A DNA stretch of 55,836 nt from Cellulomonas uda (lineage in GTDB: Bacteria > Actinomycetota > Actinomycetes > Actinomycetales > Cellulomonadaceae): contig NZ_BJLP01000025.1 in the NCBI RefSeq assembly GCF_006538705.1, forward strand, positions 1-55,836. The letters run 5' to 3'. Positions 41,641-49,537 of the stretch are shown piece after piece; position 1 is the stretch's first letter, and every line of letters begins with the position of its first letter. The position numbers and the translations under genes were made by a program. The notes beneath the pieces are model-generated. The model did not search any database. It saw only the letters and a list, made by a program, of their open reading frames with translations, and was not told the DNA's origin.

Positions 41641-41734
41641 CACCGACCCATCCTGCCCGCGGCGCCGCAGGCCGCGGCGGGCGGACGTCCCTTGCTCGGA
41701 TCCCCGGGCCACCGGGCCCACCGGCCGGGCCGGG

Positions 41735-41806
41735 CTCCGCCCCCAGGATTCGAACCTGGACCGCAAGGCTCCAAAGGCCTGCGTGCTGCCGTTACACCAG
41801 GGCGGA
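41735..41806 (-). tRNA. tRNA-Gln (anticodon UUG)
   Basis: The 72-base sequence on the minus strand folds into a normal cloverleaf. It has acceptor TCCGCCC/GGGCGGA, a D-arm GTG/CAC, an anticodon stem of four pairs plus one mismatch at 27-43, the loop CTTTGGA with anticodon TTG, a five-base variable loop and the T-arm CCAGG-TTCGAAT-CCTGG. A weak 27-43 pair and G at position 73 are usual for tRNA-Gln. CCA is not encoded. The epimerase remnant lies 94 bases downstream. Confidence 0.93.
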
Positions 41807-41946
41807 TCGTCGGCGGCGCGCGCCGCCGACGGCGCCCCAAGTCTGCCAGCCGGACGAGGCCGCCCGGTCGCGCCGGGGGCGGGGCGGTCGGGTGACCTGG
41901 GCGTCCCGGCGCGCGACCCGGGCCCGGGGGCGGGGGGTGGCACGGC

Positions 41947-42657
41947 ATGATGGGCGCCATGGCGGAGAGCAGACGGGCACCCCGGTCACGGATGACGGGG
42001 GTCCAACGACGTGCGCAGCTGCTGGACGTGTCGCGCACGCTGTTCGCCGAGAAGGGGTTCGAGGGCACGAGCGTCGAGGAGATCGCGGCACGCGCCGAGG
42101 TCTCCAAGCCGGTCGTCTACGAGCACTTCGGGGGCAAGGAGGGCGTCTACGCGGTCGTCGTGGACCGTGAGGTGCAGGGCCTGACGGGCGCGCTCACGGG
42201 TGCGCTGGAGGGCGGCGGGCACCCGAAGGTCCTCGTCGAGCGGACCGCGCTCGCGCTGCTGTCGTACATCGAGGCGAACGAGGCGGGCTTCCGCATCCTC
42301 GTGCGGGACTCGCCGGTCGCGCAGGCGACGGGCACGTTCTCGAGCCTCATCGGCGACGTCGCCACCCAGGTGGAGCACCTGCTGGCGGACGAGTTCCGGA
42401 AGCAGGGGCAGGACCCGAAGACCGCGCCGATGTACGCGCAGATGCTCGTCGGGATGGTCGCGCTCACCGGTCAGTGGTGGCTCGACGCGCGTCGCCCGGG
42501 CAAGTCCGAGGTCGCTGCGCACCTGGTGAACCTCGCGTGGAACGGCCTGCAGGGCCTCGAGCGGCGCCCCTCGCTCACCAAGGTCACCGCGGGCGAGGCG
42601 ACGGCCGGGCAGGCCGAACCCGCGCCGGTCCGCCGGCGTTCTGTCGACGTCGAGTAA
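41947..42657 (+). CDS. TetR family transcriptional regulator
   Basis: A 236-residue TetR regulator. The N-terminal DNA-binding domain is LLDVSRTLFAEKGFEGTSVE, then EIAARAEVSKPVVYEHFGGK, with the helix-turn-helix at about residues 36-60. The C-terminal ligand-binding domain is all-helical. Three Met codons compete as the start; I used the first (41947), which has GGGGTGG eight bases upstream, while the Met four codons later (41959) is equally plausible. The position between glmU and mfd/ispE blocks matches the TetR gene Rv1019 of M. tuberculosis, so this may be the orthologue. It is followed nine bases later by a MarR gene, so the two regulators are probably co-transcribed. The regulated genes are unknown. 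Confidence 0.92.
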   Translation: MMGAMAESRRAPRSRMTGVQRRAQLLDVSRTLFAEKGFEGTSVEEIAARAEVSKPVVYEHFGGKEGVYAVVVDREVQGLTGALTGALEGGGHPKVLVERTALALLSYIEANEAGFRILVRDSPVAQATGTFSSLIGDVATQVEHLLADEFRKQGQDPKTAPMYAQMLVGMVALTGQWWLDARRPGKSEVAAHLVNLAWNGLQGLERRPSLTKVTAGEATAGQAEPAPVRRRSVDVE

Positions 42658-42666
42658 TCTCGGCGT

Positions 42667-43173
42667 ATGGCGGAGACGGCTCACGACGAGGTCGACCGCA
42701 TCGTCGCCGCCTGGAACCGGGAGCGGCCCGACCTGGACGTCCGCCCGCTCGAGGTCCTCTCCCGCGTGAGCCGCCTCGCGCGGCACCTGGACCTGGCCCG
42801 CCGGGGCGCGTTCGACCGGCACGACCTGGAGACGTGGGAGTTCGACGTCCTGTCCGCGCTGCGTCGCGCGGGCACGCCGTACCGGCTGTCGCCCGGGGCG
42901 CTGCTGACGCTCACGCTCGTGACGTCGGGGACCATGACGAACCGCATCGACCGGCTCGCGGAGAAGGGTCTGGTCGAGCGTCAGCCGTCCCCCGACGACC
43001 GGCGCGGTGTGCTCGTGCAGCTCACGCCCGCGGGCCTGGCGCGGGTGGACGCGGCGTTCGCGGACCTGCTGGACACCGAGCGCACGCTGCTGGCGGACCT
43101 CACCGAGGACGACCGCACGCGACTGGCGGACCTGCTGCGCTCGGCACTGCTGCCGTTCGACGCCCCGCACTGA
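42667..43173 (+). CDS. MarR family transcriptional regulator
   Basis: A 168-residue MarR regulator. The winged helix is clear: FDVLSALRRAGTPYRLSPGA, then LLTLTLVTSGTMTNRIDRLA (recognition helix near residues 85-105), EKGLVERQPSPDDRRGVLVQ (the wing with conserved D-x-R) and LTPAGLARVD. It forms a dimer through N- and C-terminal helices. The gene starts nine bases after the TetR stop and shares its transcript. Such pairs usually control efflux or stress genes nearby; no obvious target gene lies beside them. It converges with the ABC-F gene across a hairpin. Confidence 0.92.
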   Translation: MAETAHDEVDRIVAAWNRERPDLDVRPLEVLSRVSRLARHLDLARRGAFDRHDLETWEFDVLSALRRAGTPYRLSPGALLTLTLVTSGTMTNRIDRLAEKGLVERQPSPDDRRGVLVQLTPAGLARVDAAFADLLDTERTLLADLTEDDRTRLADLLRSALLPFDAPH

Positions 43174-43183
43174 CGCAAGCACC

Positions 43184-43206
43184 GCTGGCCAGTACTGACG
43201 GCCAGC
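43184..43206. terminator. Hairpin between convergent MarR and ABC-F genes
   Basis: GCTGGCC and GGCCAGC pair around AGTACTGAC. The segment CCAGTACTGACGGCCAGCGC (43189-43208) is repeated almost exactly at 43214-43233 up to the ABC-F stop. Probably a bidirectional terminator with a duplicated arm. Confidence 0.6.
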
Positions 43207-43233
43207 GCCGTAACCAGTACTGCCGGCCGGCGC

Positions 43234-45024
43234 TCAGCCCGCGACGTCCGCGACCTCGAGCCACGCCTCCTCGAGCTCCTCGCGCTCGGCCGCGAGGGTG
43301 CGCAGCTCCGCGTCGAGACGCTGCACGGCCTCGTGGTCGGTGGCCTGCTCGGCCATGCGGGCGTGCAGCGCGGACTCGAGGTCGGCGATCTTCGCCAACC
43401 GGCGCTCGATGCGCGCGACCTCCTTGCGCGCGGCGCGCACGTCGGCGGCGCTCGGCGAGCCCGTCGTCGTCGCGTCCGTCCCTGCGGCAGGGGTGCCCGA
43501 CGACGAGGCCGCGCCCTCGAGCGCGACGCGCCGCAGCTCGAGGTACTCCTCGACGCCGCCGGGCAGGTCCCGCAGGTGCCCGTCGCCGAGCAGCGCGACC
43601 TGCCGGTCGCACACGCGCTCGAGCAGGTACCGGTCGTGCGAGACGACGATCAACGTGCCCGGCCAGCCGTCGAGCAGGTCCTCCAGGGCCGCGAGCGTGT
43701 CGGTGTCGAGGTCGTTGGTCGGCTCGTCGAGCAGCAGCACGTTGGGCTCGCCGACGAGCAGACGCAGCAGCGACAGGCGCCGGCGCTCCCCGCCGGACAA
43801 ATCCTTCACGGGTGTGCGGGCGCGGTCGCGCGTGAAGCCGAGCCGCTCGACGAGCTGGGCGGCGGTCAGCTCCTTGCCGCCGACGACGACCGAGCGCTTC
43901 TCGGCCTCGACGACCTCCACGACCCGCAGGTCCGCGACCTCGTCGAGGTCCTCGACGTCCTGGCGCAGCTCGGCGACCTGGACGGTCTTGCCGCGCTTGA
44001 CCCGTCCCGCGTCGGGCGCGAGCCGCCCGGACAGCAGGCGCAGCAGCGTCGTCTTGCCCGCGCCGTTGACGCCGACGACGCCGTACCGGTCCCCCGGTCC
44101 CAGGCGCCACGTGACGTCGTCGAGCAGCGTGCGCCCGCCGAGCGCGACCGTGACGCCCTCGACGTCGAGCACGTCCTTGCCGAGCCGGGCGGTGGCCATG
44201 CGGGACAGCTCGAGCGGGTCGCGCGGCGGGGGCTCGTCAGCGATGAGCGCGTTCGCGGCGTCGATGCGGAACTTCGGCTTGGACGTGCGCGCGGGGGCAC
44301 CGCGGCGCAGCCATGCGAGCTCCTTGCGCAGCAGGTTCTGCCGCTTCTCCTCGGTGACGGCCGCGGTGCGGGCACGCTCGGCGCGCGCGAGCACGTACGC
44401 GGCGTACCCGCCCTCGTACTGGTCGACCGCGCCGTCGTGCACCTCCCACGTGCGCGTGCAGACCGCGTCGAGGAACCACCGGTCGTGGGTCACGACGACG
44501 AGTGCGCCGGGCCCGCGCGAGAAGCGCTGGTTCAGGTGGGCGGCGAGCCACGCGACGCCCTCGACGTCGAGGTGGTTGGTCGGCTCGTCGAGCACGAGCA
44601 CCTCGTCGTCGCGCACGAGCAGCGCGGCGAGCGCGACCCGGCGGCGCTGCCCTCCCGAGAGCGTGCTGACGTCGGCGGTCACGTCGACGTCGGGCAGCAG
44701 GCCCGCGTGCACGGCGCGGATGCGCGGGTCGGAGGCCCACTCGTGCGCGTCGGCCGTGCCGTGGATCGCGTCGAGCACGGTGCCGGAGCCCAGGTCGTCG
44801 CGCTGGTCGAGCATCGCCAGGCGCACGCCGCCCGCGCGGGTCACGCGCCCGTCGTCGGGACCCTGGACGCCCGCGAGGACGCGCAGCAGCGTGGACTTCC
44901 CGGCGCCGTTGGGCCCGACGACGCCGACACGCTGCCCATCGTCCAGACCCAGGGAGACGCCGTCGAGCAGGACCCGGGTGCCGAGCGCGAGGGTGACGCG
45001 GTCCGCGCCGAGGAGGTGAGCCAT
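43234..45024 (-). CDS. ABC-F family ATPase, Uup-like
   Basis: A 596-residue soluble ABC-F protein with two ATPase domains and no membrane segment. Domain 1 has Walker A VGPNGAGKSTLL, signature LSGGQRRR and Walker B VLVLDEPTNHLD. Domain 2 has GVNGAGKTTLLRLL, LSGGERRR and VLLLDEPTNDLD. The C-terminal 75 residues form a coiled coil (RAARKEVARIERRLAKIADL), the mark of the Uup subgroup. ABC-F proteins act on the ribosome; Uup is linked to translation factors and precise excision of transposons, and others give antibiotic resistance. The linker between the domains is rather short. It is close to the rsmA-ispE block. Confidence 0.93.
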   Translation of the reverse strand: MAHLLGADRVTLALGTRVLLDGVSLGLDDGQRVGVVGPNGAGKSTLLRVLAGVQGPDDGRVTRAGGVRLAMLDQRDDLGSGTVLDAIHGTADAHEWASDPRIRAVHAGLLPDVDVTADVSTLSGGQRRRVALAALLVRDDEVLVLDEPTNHLDVEGVAWLAAHLNQRFSRGPGALVVVTHDRWFLDAVCTRTWEVHDGAVDQYEGGYAAYVLARAERARTAAVTEEKRQNLLRKELAWLRRGAPARTSKPKFRIDAANALIADEPPPRDPLELSRMATARLGKDVLDVEGVTVALGGRTLLDDVTWRLGPGDRYGVVGVNGAGKTTLLRLLSGRLAPDAGRVKRGKTVQVAELRQDVEDLDEVADLRVVEVVEAEKRSVVVGGKELTAAQLVERLGFTRDRARTPVKDLSGGERRRLSLLRLLVGEPNVLLLDEPTNDLDTDTLAALEDLLDGWPGTLIVVSHDRYLLERVCDRQVALLGDGHLRDLPGGVEEYLELRRVALEGAASSSGTPAAGTDATTTGSPSAADVRAARKEVARIERRLAKIADLESALHARMAEQATDHEAVQRLDAELRTLAAEREELEEAWLEVADVAG

Positions 45025-45060
45025 GAGGATCTAGAGGCTACCGGCCCCGACGCGCCGGGC

Positions 45061-45525
45061 TCACCGCGTGAGGAACGCCCCCAGGGCGTCGAGGATCTGC
45101 CCGCAGCCGGACTCCCGGCCCGCGACGCCCTCGGGCCCGTCGGTGTAGACGCCCTGCTCGGTGTAGGTGAGGCGGGTGCCGCCGTCGACGGTCTCGAACG
45201 TGGTCGTGACGAGCGACGTCGACAGGTACACGCCGTCGACCCACATGTCGTAGGTGTGCACGATGCGCTCGTTCTCGACGAGGTCCGAGTAGCGCGCGAC
45301 ATACCGGCTGCGCGGTCCGTCGTGCCAGCGCCCGTCCTCGACGTCGAACCCGCCGGGCCGGAAGTCGTGCGCGCGCTCGTCGGTGTCGAAGCTCTCGGCG
45401 TCGCCGAACCACTGCAGGCGCTGCTCGAGCTCGGCGTGCGCGGCCCACACGCGCTCGACCGGGACCGGGTAGGTGCGCTCGATGGTGAACGAGGCGTGCG
45501 CGAGCGGGGCGGTGGTGGTGGTCAT
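45061..45525 (-). CDS. SRPBCC family protein (AHSA1-like)
   Basis: A 154-residue START/Bet v1-like protein of the AHSA1 group. The pattern FTIERTYPVPVERVWAAHAE at the start, a central SRYVARYSDLVENERIVHTY and the C-terminal DGGTRLTYTEQGVYTDGPEG followed by a final helix is characteristic. The hydrophobic cavity can bind small ligands; the function of most members is unknown. The ATG overlaps the stop of the ArsR gene (ATGA). ArsR-AHSA1 pairs of this kind are widespread and are presumably autoregulated sensors or detoxification units. No enzyme motif is present. Confidence 0.92.
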   Translation of the reverse strand: MTTTTAPLAHASFTIERTYPVPVERVWAAHAELEQRLQWFGDAESFDTDERAHDFRPGGFDVEDGRWHDGPRSRYVARYSDLVENERIVHTYDMWVDGVYLSTSLVTTTFETVDGGTRLTYTEQGVYTDGPEGVAGRESGCGQILDALGAFLTR

Positions 45526-45887
45526 GACTGCTCCTGAGGTGCGGGTCGGGTGGTCGTGAGGTGGTCGCCGAGGCGGTCGAGGCGCCGCTCGGCGGGCAGG
45601 CGCTGGGCGGCGAGCCAGGCCGTCGGGCCGGTGAGCGCGCCGGGGACGAGCGAGCAGGTGCGCACGCGGCCGATCTTCTGCGACTGCACGATGCCGGCGG
45701 TCTCGAGCACCGCGAGGTGCTGCAGGACCGCGGGCAGGGACATCTGCAGGGGTGCGGCGAGCGTGCCGACGCTGGCGGGTCCGCGCACGAGGCGTTCGAC
45801 GATCGTGCGGCGGCTCGCGTCCGACAGGGCACGGAACACGGCGTCGAGCCGGGTCCCGGGGTCGTCCCCGTCGCCATGGTTAAGCAT
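45522..45887 (-). CDS. ArsR family regulator
   Basis: A 121-residue winged-helix regulator. The start is the ATG at 45887 (MLNHGDGDDP); an upstream codon at 45923 would place the promoter inside the gene. The helix-turn-helix is VGTLAAPLQMSLPAVLQHLA with wing LETAGIVQSQKIGRVRTCSL. No Cys pair of the classical metal-sensing ArsR type is present in the right place, so it is more like the ArsR partners of AHSA1 proteins. It is co-translated with the SRPBCC gene. A perfect inverted repeat covers its start codon, and the mRNA is probably leaderless, both pointing to autorepression. Confidence 0.9.
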   Translation of the reverse strand: MLNHGDGDDPGTRLDAVFRALSDASRRTIVERLVRGPASVGTLAAPLQMSLPAVLQHLAVLETAGIVQSQKIGRVRTCSLVPGALTGPTAWLAAQRLPAERRLDRLGDHLTTTRPAPQEQS

Positions 45888-45896
45888 GTACTTAAC
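45879..45896 (-). promoter_or_regulatory. Probable ArsR operator overlapping the start codon
   Basis: The inverted repeat GTTAAG-N6-CTTAAC contains the ATG (45887-45885) in its centre and touches the -10 region. Its low GC content stands out from the surroundings. Confidence 0.7.
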
Positions 45897-45923
45897 TATT
45901 GACACGTCGCCGGGCGTCGTCAA
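45893..45923 (-). promoter_or_regulatory. Promoter of the ArsR-SRPBCC operon
   Basis: On the minus strand TTGACG (45923-45918) and ATAGTT (45899-45894), with an 18-base spacer, place transcription start at or next to the ATG. No Shine-Dalgarno is visible, so a leaderless message is likely. Confidence 0.55.
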
Positions 45924-45940
45924 GAGGTGGTGGGGATCGT

Positions 45941-46891
45941 CTAGTCCGACGTCGACACGACGCGCGCACCCGCGACCGGGCCCGTCGCCGTGAGCACCCG
46001 GTCCGCCGCGCCCGACGCCGTGAACGCCGCCGCGAGCACGAGCGCGTGCTGCCTGCTGCGCCCGAGCGCCGCGACCGTCGGGCCCGAGCCGGAGACGACG
46101 ACACCGAGCGCGCCCGCGTCCCGCGCGACACCGAGCGGCTCCGCGAGGCGCGGGTCCAGCGACAGCGCCGCGTCCTGCAGGTCGTTGTGCAACGCCGCGC
46201 CCAGCGCCCGCGGGTCCCCCGCGCGCAGCGCCTGCAGCAGCGGCACGTCGTCGTCCAGGTCCGGCGGCAGGCCCAGGTCGGCGGCACCGTCACGCAGCGC
46301 GTCCAGCTCGCGGTACACCGCGCCCGCCGACAGGCCACGCCCCTGCACCGCGAACGCCCAGTGGAACTCGCCGCGGCCCAGCACCGGCGTCAGCAGGTCG
46401 CCCCGGCCCTGGCCCACCGCGGTGTGCCCCTGCAGCACGAACGGCACGTCCGAGCCGAGCTGCGCCGCGAGCTCCAGCAGCTGCGCCCGCGAGAGCCCCG
46501 CCCCCCACAGCGCGTCGCACGCGAGCAGCGCCGCCGCCGCGTCCGCCGAGCCGCCCGCCATGCCGCCCGCCACCGGCACGCCCTTGTCGATGTGCAGGTG
46601 CACACCCTCGTCGATCCCCGCCGCCTGCGCGACCAGCTCGGCCGCGCGCAGCGCGAGGTTCGAGGCGTCCGTGGGCACCAGCTCCGCCTGCGGGCCCGAG
46701 ACCGTCACCACCCGCTCGTCACACGTGCGCGCGACGACCTCCTCGAACACCGACACGGCCTGGAACACGGTCGTCAACGGGTGGTACCCGTCGGGCGACA
46801 CCGGCCCCACGTGCAGCGACAGGTTCACCTTGCCGGGGGCACGCACACGGACCTCGCGGGTGATGGCGACCTCCACCGGGCTCAGCGTCAC
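45941..46891 (-). CDS. ispE: 4-diphosphocytidyl-2-C-methyl-D-erythritol kinase
   Basis: A 316-residue GHMP kinase of the MEP isoprenoid pathway. The ATP loop is [20 protein letters not shown] near residue 100, and the substrate and C-terminal motif is [13 protein letters not shown] near residue 270; the start [20 protein letters not shown] is canonical. The product feeds undecaprenyl phosphate, needed for peptidoglycan and for the polysaccharide carrier. The GTG start overlaps the rsmA stop (GTGA), so the two are co-translated, as in other actinobacteria. Confidence 0.97.
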   Translation of the reverse strand: MTLSPVEVAITREVRVRAPGKVNLSLHVGPVSPDGYHPLTTVFQAVSVFEEVVARTCDERVVTVSGPQAELVPTDASNLALRAAELVAQAAGIDEGVHLHIDKGVPVAGGMAGGSADAAAALLACDALWGAGLSRAQLLELAAQLGSDVPFVLQGHTAVGQGRGDLLTPVLGRGEFHWAFAVQGRGLSAGAVYRELDALRDGAADLGLPPDLDDDVPLLQALRAGDPRALGAALHNDLQDAALSLDPRLAEPLGVARDAGALGVVVSGSGPTVAALGRSRQHALVLAAAFTASGAADRVLTATGPVAGARVVSTSD

Positions 46892-47838
46892 GGCCCCACT
46901 GTGCCAGCAGGCGCGCCACGGCGCGTACCGGCCAGCTGCTCCGCGACCCGCGCGAAGCCCTCGACGTCGACCGTCTCCCCCCGCGCCTGCGCGTCCACGC
47001 CCGCGGCCGCGAGCGCGGCCGCCGCCGCCTCGTTCGAGCCGAACAGCGGGGCCAGCGCCGCCCGCAGCATCTTGCGTCGCTGCGCGAACGCCGTGTCGAT
47101 CACCTCGAAGACCTCCAGGCGCGTCGCCGACGTCGTCGGCGGCTCTCGGCGGTCCAGGCGCACGAGCGCCGAGTCGACGTTCGGCACCGGCCAGAACACC
47201 GAGCGCCCCACGGTCGCCGTCCGGCGCACGTGCGCGTACCAGGCCGCCTTCGCGGACGGCACGCCGTACGTTCGGCTCCCCGGCGGCGCCGCCAGCCGGT
47301 CCGCGACCTCCGCCTGCACCATGACCAGCGCGTGGTCGAGCGAGTCGAACCGCTCCAGGAACGTCAGCAGCACCGGGACGGACACGTTGTACGGCAGGTT
47401 CGCGACGAGCGCGCGCGGCGGCTCACCCGGCAGCGCCGTCACCTCGAGCGCGTCCTGGAGCACCACCGTGAGGCGCGCGCGGCCCTCGTCGTCCCGCAGC
47501 ACCACGGGCTCGTCGGACATGGGCTCGTCGGGCGACGTGGCGTCCGGGTGCAGGCCTGCGTGCTCCGCGACCGTGCTCGGCAGCAGGCGCGCGAGCACCG
47601 GGTCGATCTCGACCGCGACCACGTCCGCACCCGCCTCGAGCAGCCCCAGCGTGAGCGACCCGAGGCCCGGCCCGACCTCCACGACCCGCATGCCGGGCTC
47701 GACCCCCGCCTGGCGGACGATCTTGCGGACCGTGCCCGCGTCGAGCACGAAGTTCTGCCCGAGGGTCTTGGTCGGGCGCACCCCGGCGCGCTCGGCGAGG
47801 TCGCGGATCTGCGCGGGGCCGAGCAGCGTGACGGTCAT
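46888..47838 (-). CDS. rsmA: 16S rRNA dimethyladenosine transferase RsmA/KsgA
   Basis: A 316-residue rRNA adenine N6-dimethyltransferase that modifies two adjacent adenosines in helix 45 of 16S rRNA. The SAM-binding motif [20 protein letters not shown], the LGQNFV segment at the start and the catalytic [11 protein letters not shown] (NLPY) are present, as is the C-terminal RRKMLRAAL. Between the Asp-bearing SAM segment and the next strand there is an insertion of about 25 residues ([20 protein letters not shown]) that most homologues lack. The ATG at 47838 is preferred over a TTG three codons upstream. A long hairpin lies between its start and the rpf stop upstream. Confidence 0.97.
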   Translation of the reverse strand: MTVTLLGPAQIRDLAERAGVRPTKTLGQNFVLDAGTVRKIVRQAGVEPGMRVVEVGPGLGSLTLGLLEAGADVVAVEIDPVLARLLPSTVAEHAGLHPDATSPDEPMSDEPVVLRDDEGRARLTVVLQDALEVTALPGEPPRALVANLPYNVSVPVLLTFLERFDSLDHALVMVQAEVADRLAAPPGSRTYGVPSAKAAWYAHVRRTATVGRSVFWPVPNVDSALVRLDRREPPTTSATRLEVFEVIDTAFAQRRKMLRAALAPLFGSNEAAAAALAAAGVDAQARGETVDVEGFARVAEQLAGTRRGAPAGTVGP

Positions 47839-47851
47839 GGGCGCCAAGCCT

Positions 47852-47912
47852 ACGAGGGCGCCCGCCCCGGGCGCGCACGCGTGCTGCGTGCGGCCGGGGC
47901 GAGCGCCCTCGT
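47852..47912 (-). terminator. Long hairpin terminator after the first rpf gene
   Basis: ACGAGGGCGC pairs with GCGCCCTCGT, and inside it GCCCCGG pairs with CCGGGGC. It lies between the rpf stop and the rsmA start, so rsmA-ispE probably have their own promoter or depend on read-through. Confidence 0.75.
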
Positions 47913-47955
47913 CGGACGTGCGGCCTCCCTCATCGGGGAGCCGGCGGGACAGCGG

Positions 47956-49182
47956 TCAGCTGAACAGCCGCGGGCCGCAGTGCGGCCACTGGCCCGCGCC
48001 GGAGCGCAGGTAGAGCATCTTGGCGCGCGAGGTCTGCTCCGCGGGCGACGCCTGCGACGGCAGACCGGCACCGCCGACCGAGCGCCACGTGCCCACCGAG
48101 AACTGGTAGAGCCCGTGGTACAGCCCGTTGGCCGAGACGATCGTCGGGTTGCCACCCGACTCGCACTTCGCGAGCGCGGCCCAGTTCAGCGAGTCCGCGT
48201 CACGCGTGTCGCCGATCGGGCCACCCCTCGACGAGCCACCGCCGCCGCCCGAGCTGACGACCGGGCGCTTCTTGGTGCCGACCGACACGACCTCGTGCAC
48301 CGGGTTCACGGTCTGCGTGTCGGCGACGAGGACGCGCTTGGTCTCCTTGCCGTCGACCGTGGTGACGCGCTCGACGATCGTGCGCGTGCCGGGCACACCC
48401 TTGGTCGTCACGGCCTGCGTGCCCACGTAGCGCGACGGGTCGTCCTTCTCGCTCGAGGAGAACGCGACCTCCTCGGACCGCGTGACGGTCCGGACCGAGA
48501 CGCGCTGCACGACGACCCGCACGTGGCGCTCGTCGTCGTTGGCCAGGCGCACCCGGTCGTACCCGCCGAGCGCGATGCCCGCGTCCTCGAGCGCGTCCGC
48601 GACCGTGGTGCGCACGTCGCCGACCTCGAGCTCCTTGCCGTCCACCACGATCGTCGCGGGGCCGCGCAGGGACAGGTCGAGCGAGAGCTCGGGGCGGCCG
48701 CCGCCGGAGCGCGACGCGACGAGCTGGACGTCCGGGTCGCGCACGGCGAGCAGGTCGAGCGCCTCGTCGGCGGTCAGCGCGGTGGTCCACACGGTGCGGT
48801 GCTTGCCGTCCTGCGCGACCGTGACGCGGTGCGCGTGGCGCACGGTCACGACGTCGCCGTCGGACAGGCTGCCGGCCGGGTCGACCGAGTCGCGGGCGCC
48901 GGTCGCGACGCCCTCGTCGGACAGCAGGCCGTCAACGGACCCGGCGAACGTGGTCACCGTGCGGGTCGTGCCGTCGACGTCGAGCGTCACGGTCTTGTGG
49001 GCCTGGGCGTAGACGGCCGTCCCGCCGGCGACGACGAGCGCGCCGGCCGCGACGAGCGCGGGAAGAGCCAGGCGTCGGCCCGGTCGGCCGCCCTGCTCGG
49101 TGGTGGTGTCGAGCGGAGCCGTGGGCTCCGTGGTGGCACGCGTGCGCGTGATCAGGCGTCCGATGCGGGTCGAGAAGGGCAC
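47956..49182 (-). CDS. rpfB: Resuscitation-promoting factor (RpfB-like)
   Basis: A 408-residue secreted peptidoglycan hydrolase of the RpfB type. A signal anchor (LALPALVAAGALVVAGGTAV) is followed by DUF348 repeats (FAGSVDGLLSDEGV, ALTADEALDLL, TTVADALEDAGI) and a G5 domain. The C-terminal Rpf transglycosylase domain starts LNWAALAKCESGGNPTIVSA, with the catalytic Glu in CESGG, and ends GAGQWPHCG. Rpf proteins cleave the glycan strand and promote regrowth from dormancy. The GTG at 49182, with GGAG ahead of it, fits the signal peptide better than the ATG at 49263. Its position tatD-rpf-rsmA-ispE is the conserved RpfB location. The leader is about 235 bases long. Confidence 0.92.
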   Translation of the reverse strand: MPFSTRIGRLITRTRATTEPTAPLDTTTEQGGRPGRRLALPALVAAGALVVAGGTAVYAQAHKTVTLDVDGTTRTVTTFAGSVDGLLSDEGVATGARDSVDPAGSLSDGDVVTVRHAHRVTVAQDGKHRTVWTTALTADEALDLLAVRDPDVQLVASRSGGGRPELSLDLSLRGPATIVVDGKELEVGDVRTTVADALEDAGIALGGYDRVRLANDDERHVRVVVQRVSVRTVTRSEEVAFSSSEKDDPSRYVGTQAVTTKGVPGTRTIVERVTTVDGKETKRVLVADTQTVNPVHEVVSVGTKKRPVVSSGGGGGSSRGGPIGDTRDADSLNWAALAKCESGGNPTIVSANGLYHGLYQFSVGTWRSVGGAGLPSQASPAEQTSRAKMLYLRSGAGQWPHCGPRLFS

Positions 49183-49537
49183 GGGGCTCCAGCCGTCGTG
49201 GTTCCCGGGCACGGGGAGCGGGTGCGTCCCGCAGGACGCCCGACGTCGCCGGTCGCTGCGCACGCGGGGCGCGCGCGCTGGGCGTGTGGCGACTGGAGGG
49301 AGCCGTCACCGTCGGTCCCGGATCCCCGATCCGGCTGTCGCTCGCGGGCCGCCGTCCGGGCCGGTGCGCGAGGCCGCGGCGAGCGGGCAGGACCCTGTGT
49401 GCTCACACGACGACACGCGACCGTAACCCGATCGTGATCATCCCGCCAAGCGTCACGGCGGGCGAAGCAGGACGTTCGACGCGGTCCGGACGTGACCGAC
49501 CCTTGACCTGACGGCGGTCCGGCCGGTCAGGACTTGG
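49183..49537. other. Intergenic region upstream of the first rpf gene
   Basis: This 355-base gap holds no supported gene. It contains the promoter at 49420-49449, a GTGTG-CT-CACAC inverted repeat (49397-49408) at the start of the leader, and a weak CCTGAC/GTCAGG hairpin (49507-49531) after the second rpf gene. I looked for the c-di-AMP (ydaO) riboswitch often found at rpf genes and could not recognise its conserved core. Confidence 0.6.
49420..49449 (-). promoter_or_regulatory. Promoter of the first rpf gene
   Basis: On the minus strand TTGGCG and TACGGT are separated by 18 bases. The spacer and -10 (GATCACGATCGGGTTACGGTC) nearly match the other rpf promoter at 50892-50921. Confidence 0.55.

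Noticed and set aside
41641..41943. N-terminal extension of the epimerase remnant
   Set aside because: It is a translation of the tRNA-Gln gene (WCNGSTQAFGALRSRFES is a typical tRNA artefact).
43234..45024. ABC transporter
   Set aside because: Two ATPase domains but no membrane segment and an Uup-type coiled coil; it is an ABC-F protein.
49397..49408. CRP-type operator at the first rpf gene
   Set aside because: GTGTG-CT-CACAC has a two-base centre and does not fit TGTGA-N6-TCACA.
49183..49425. c-di-AMP (ydaO) riboswitch in the rpf leader
   Set aside because: The leader length is suitable, but I could not find the conserved core segments of this riboswitch; a covariance-model search would decide.
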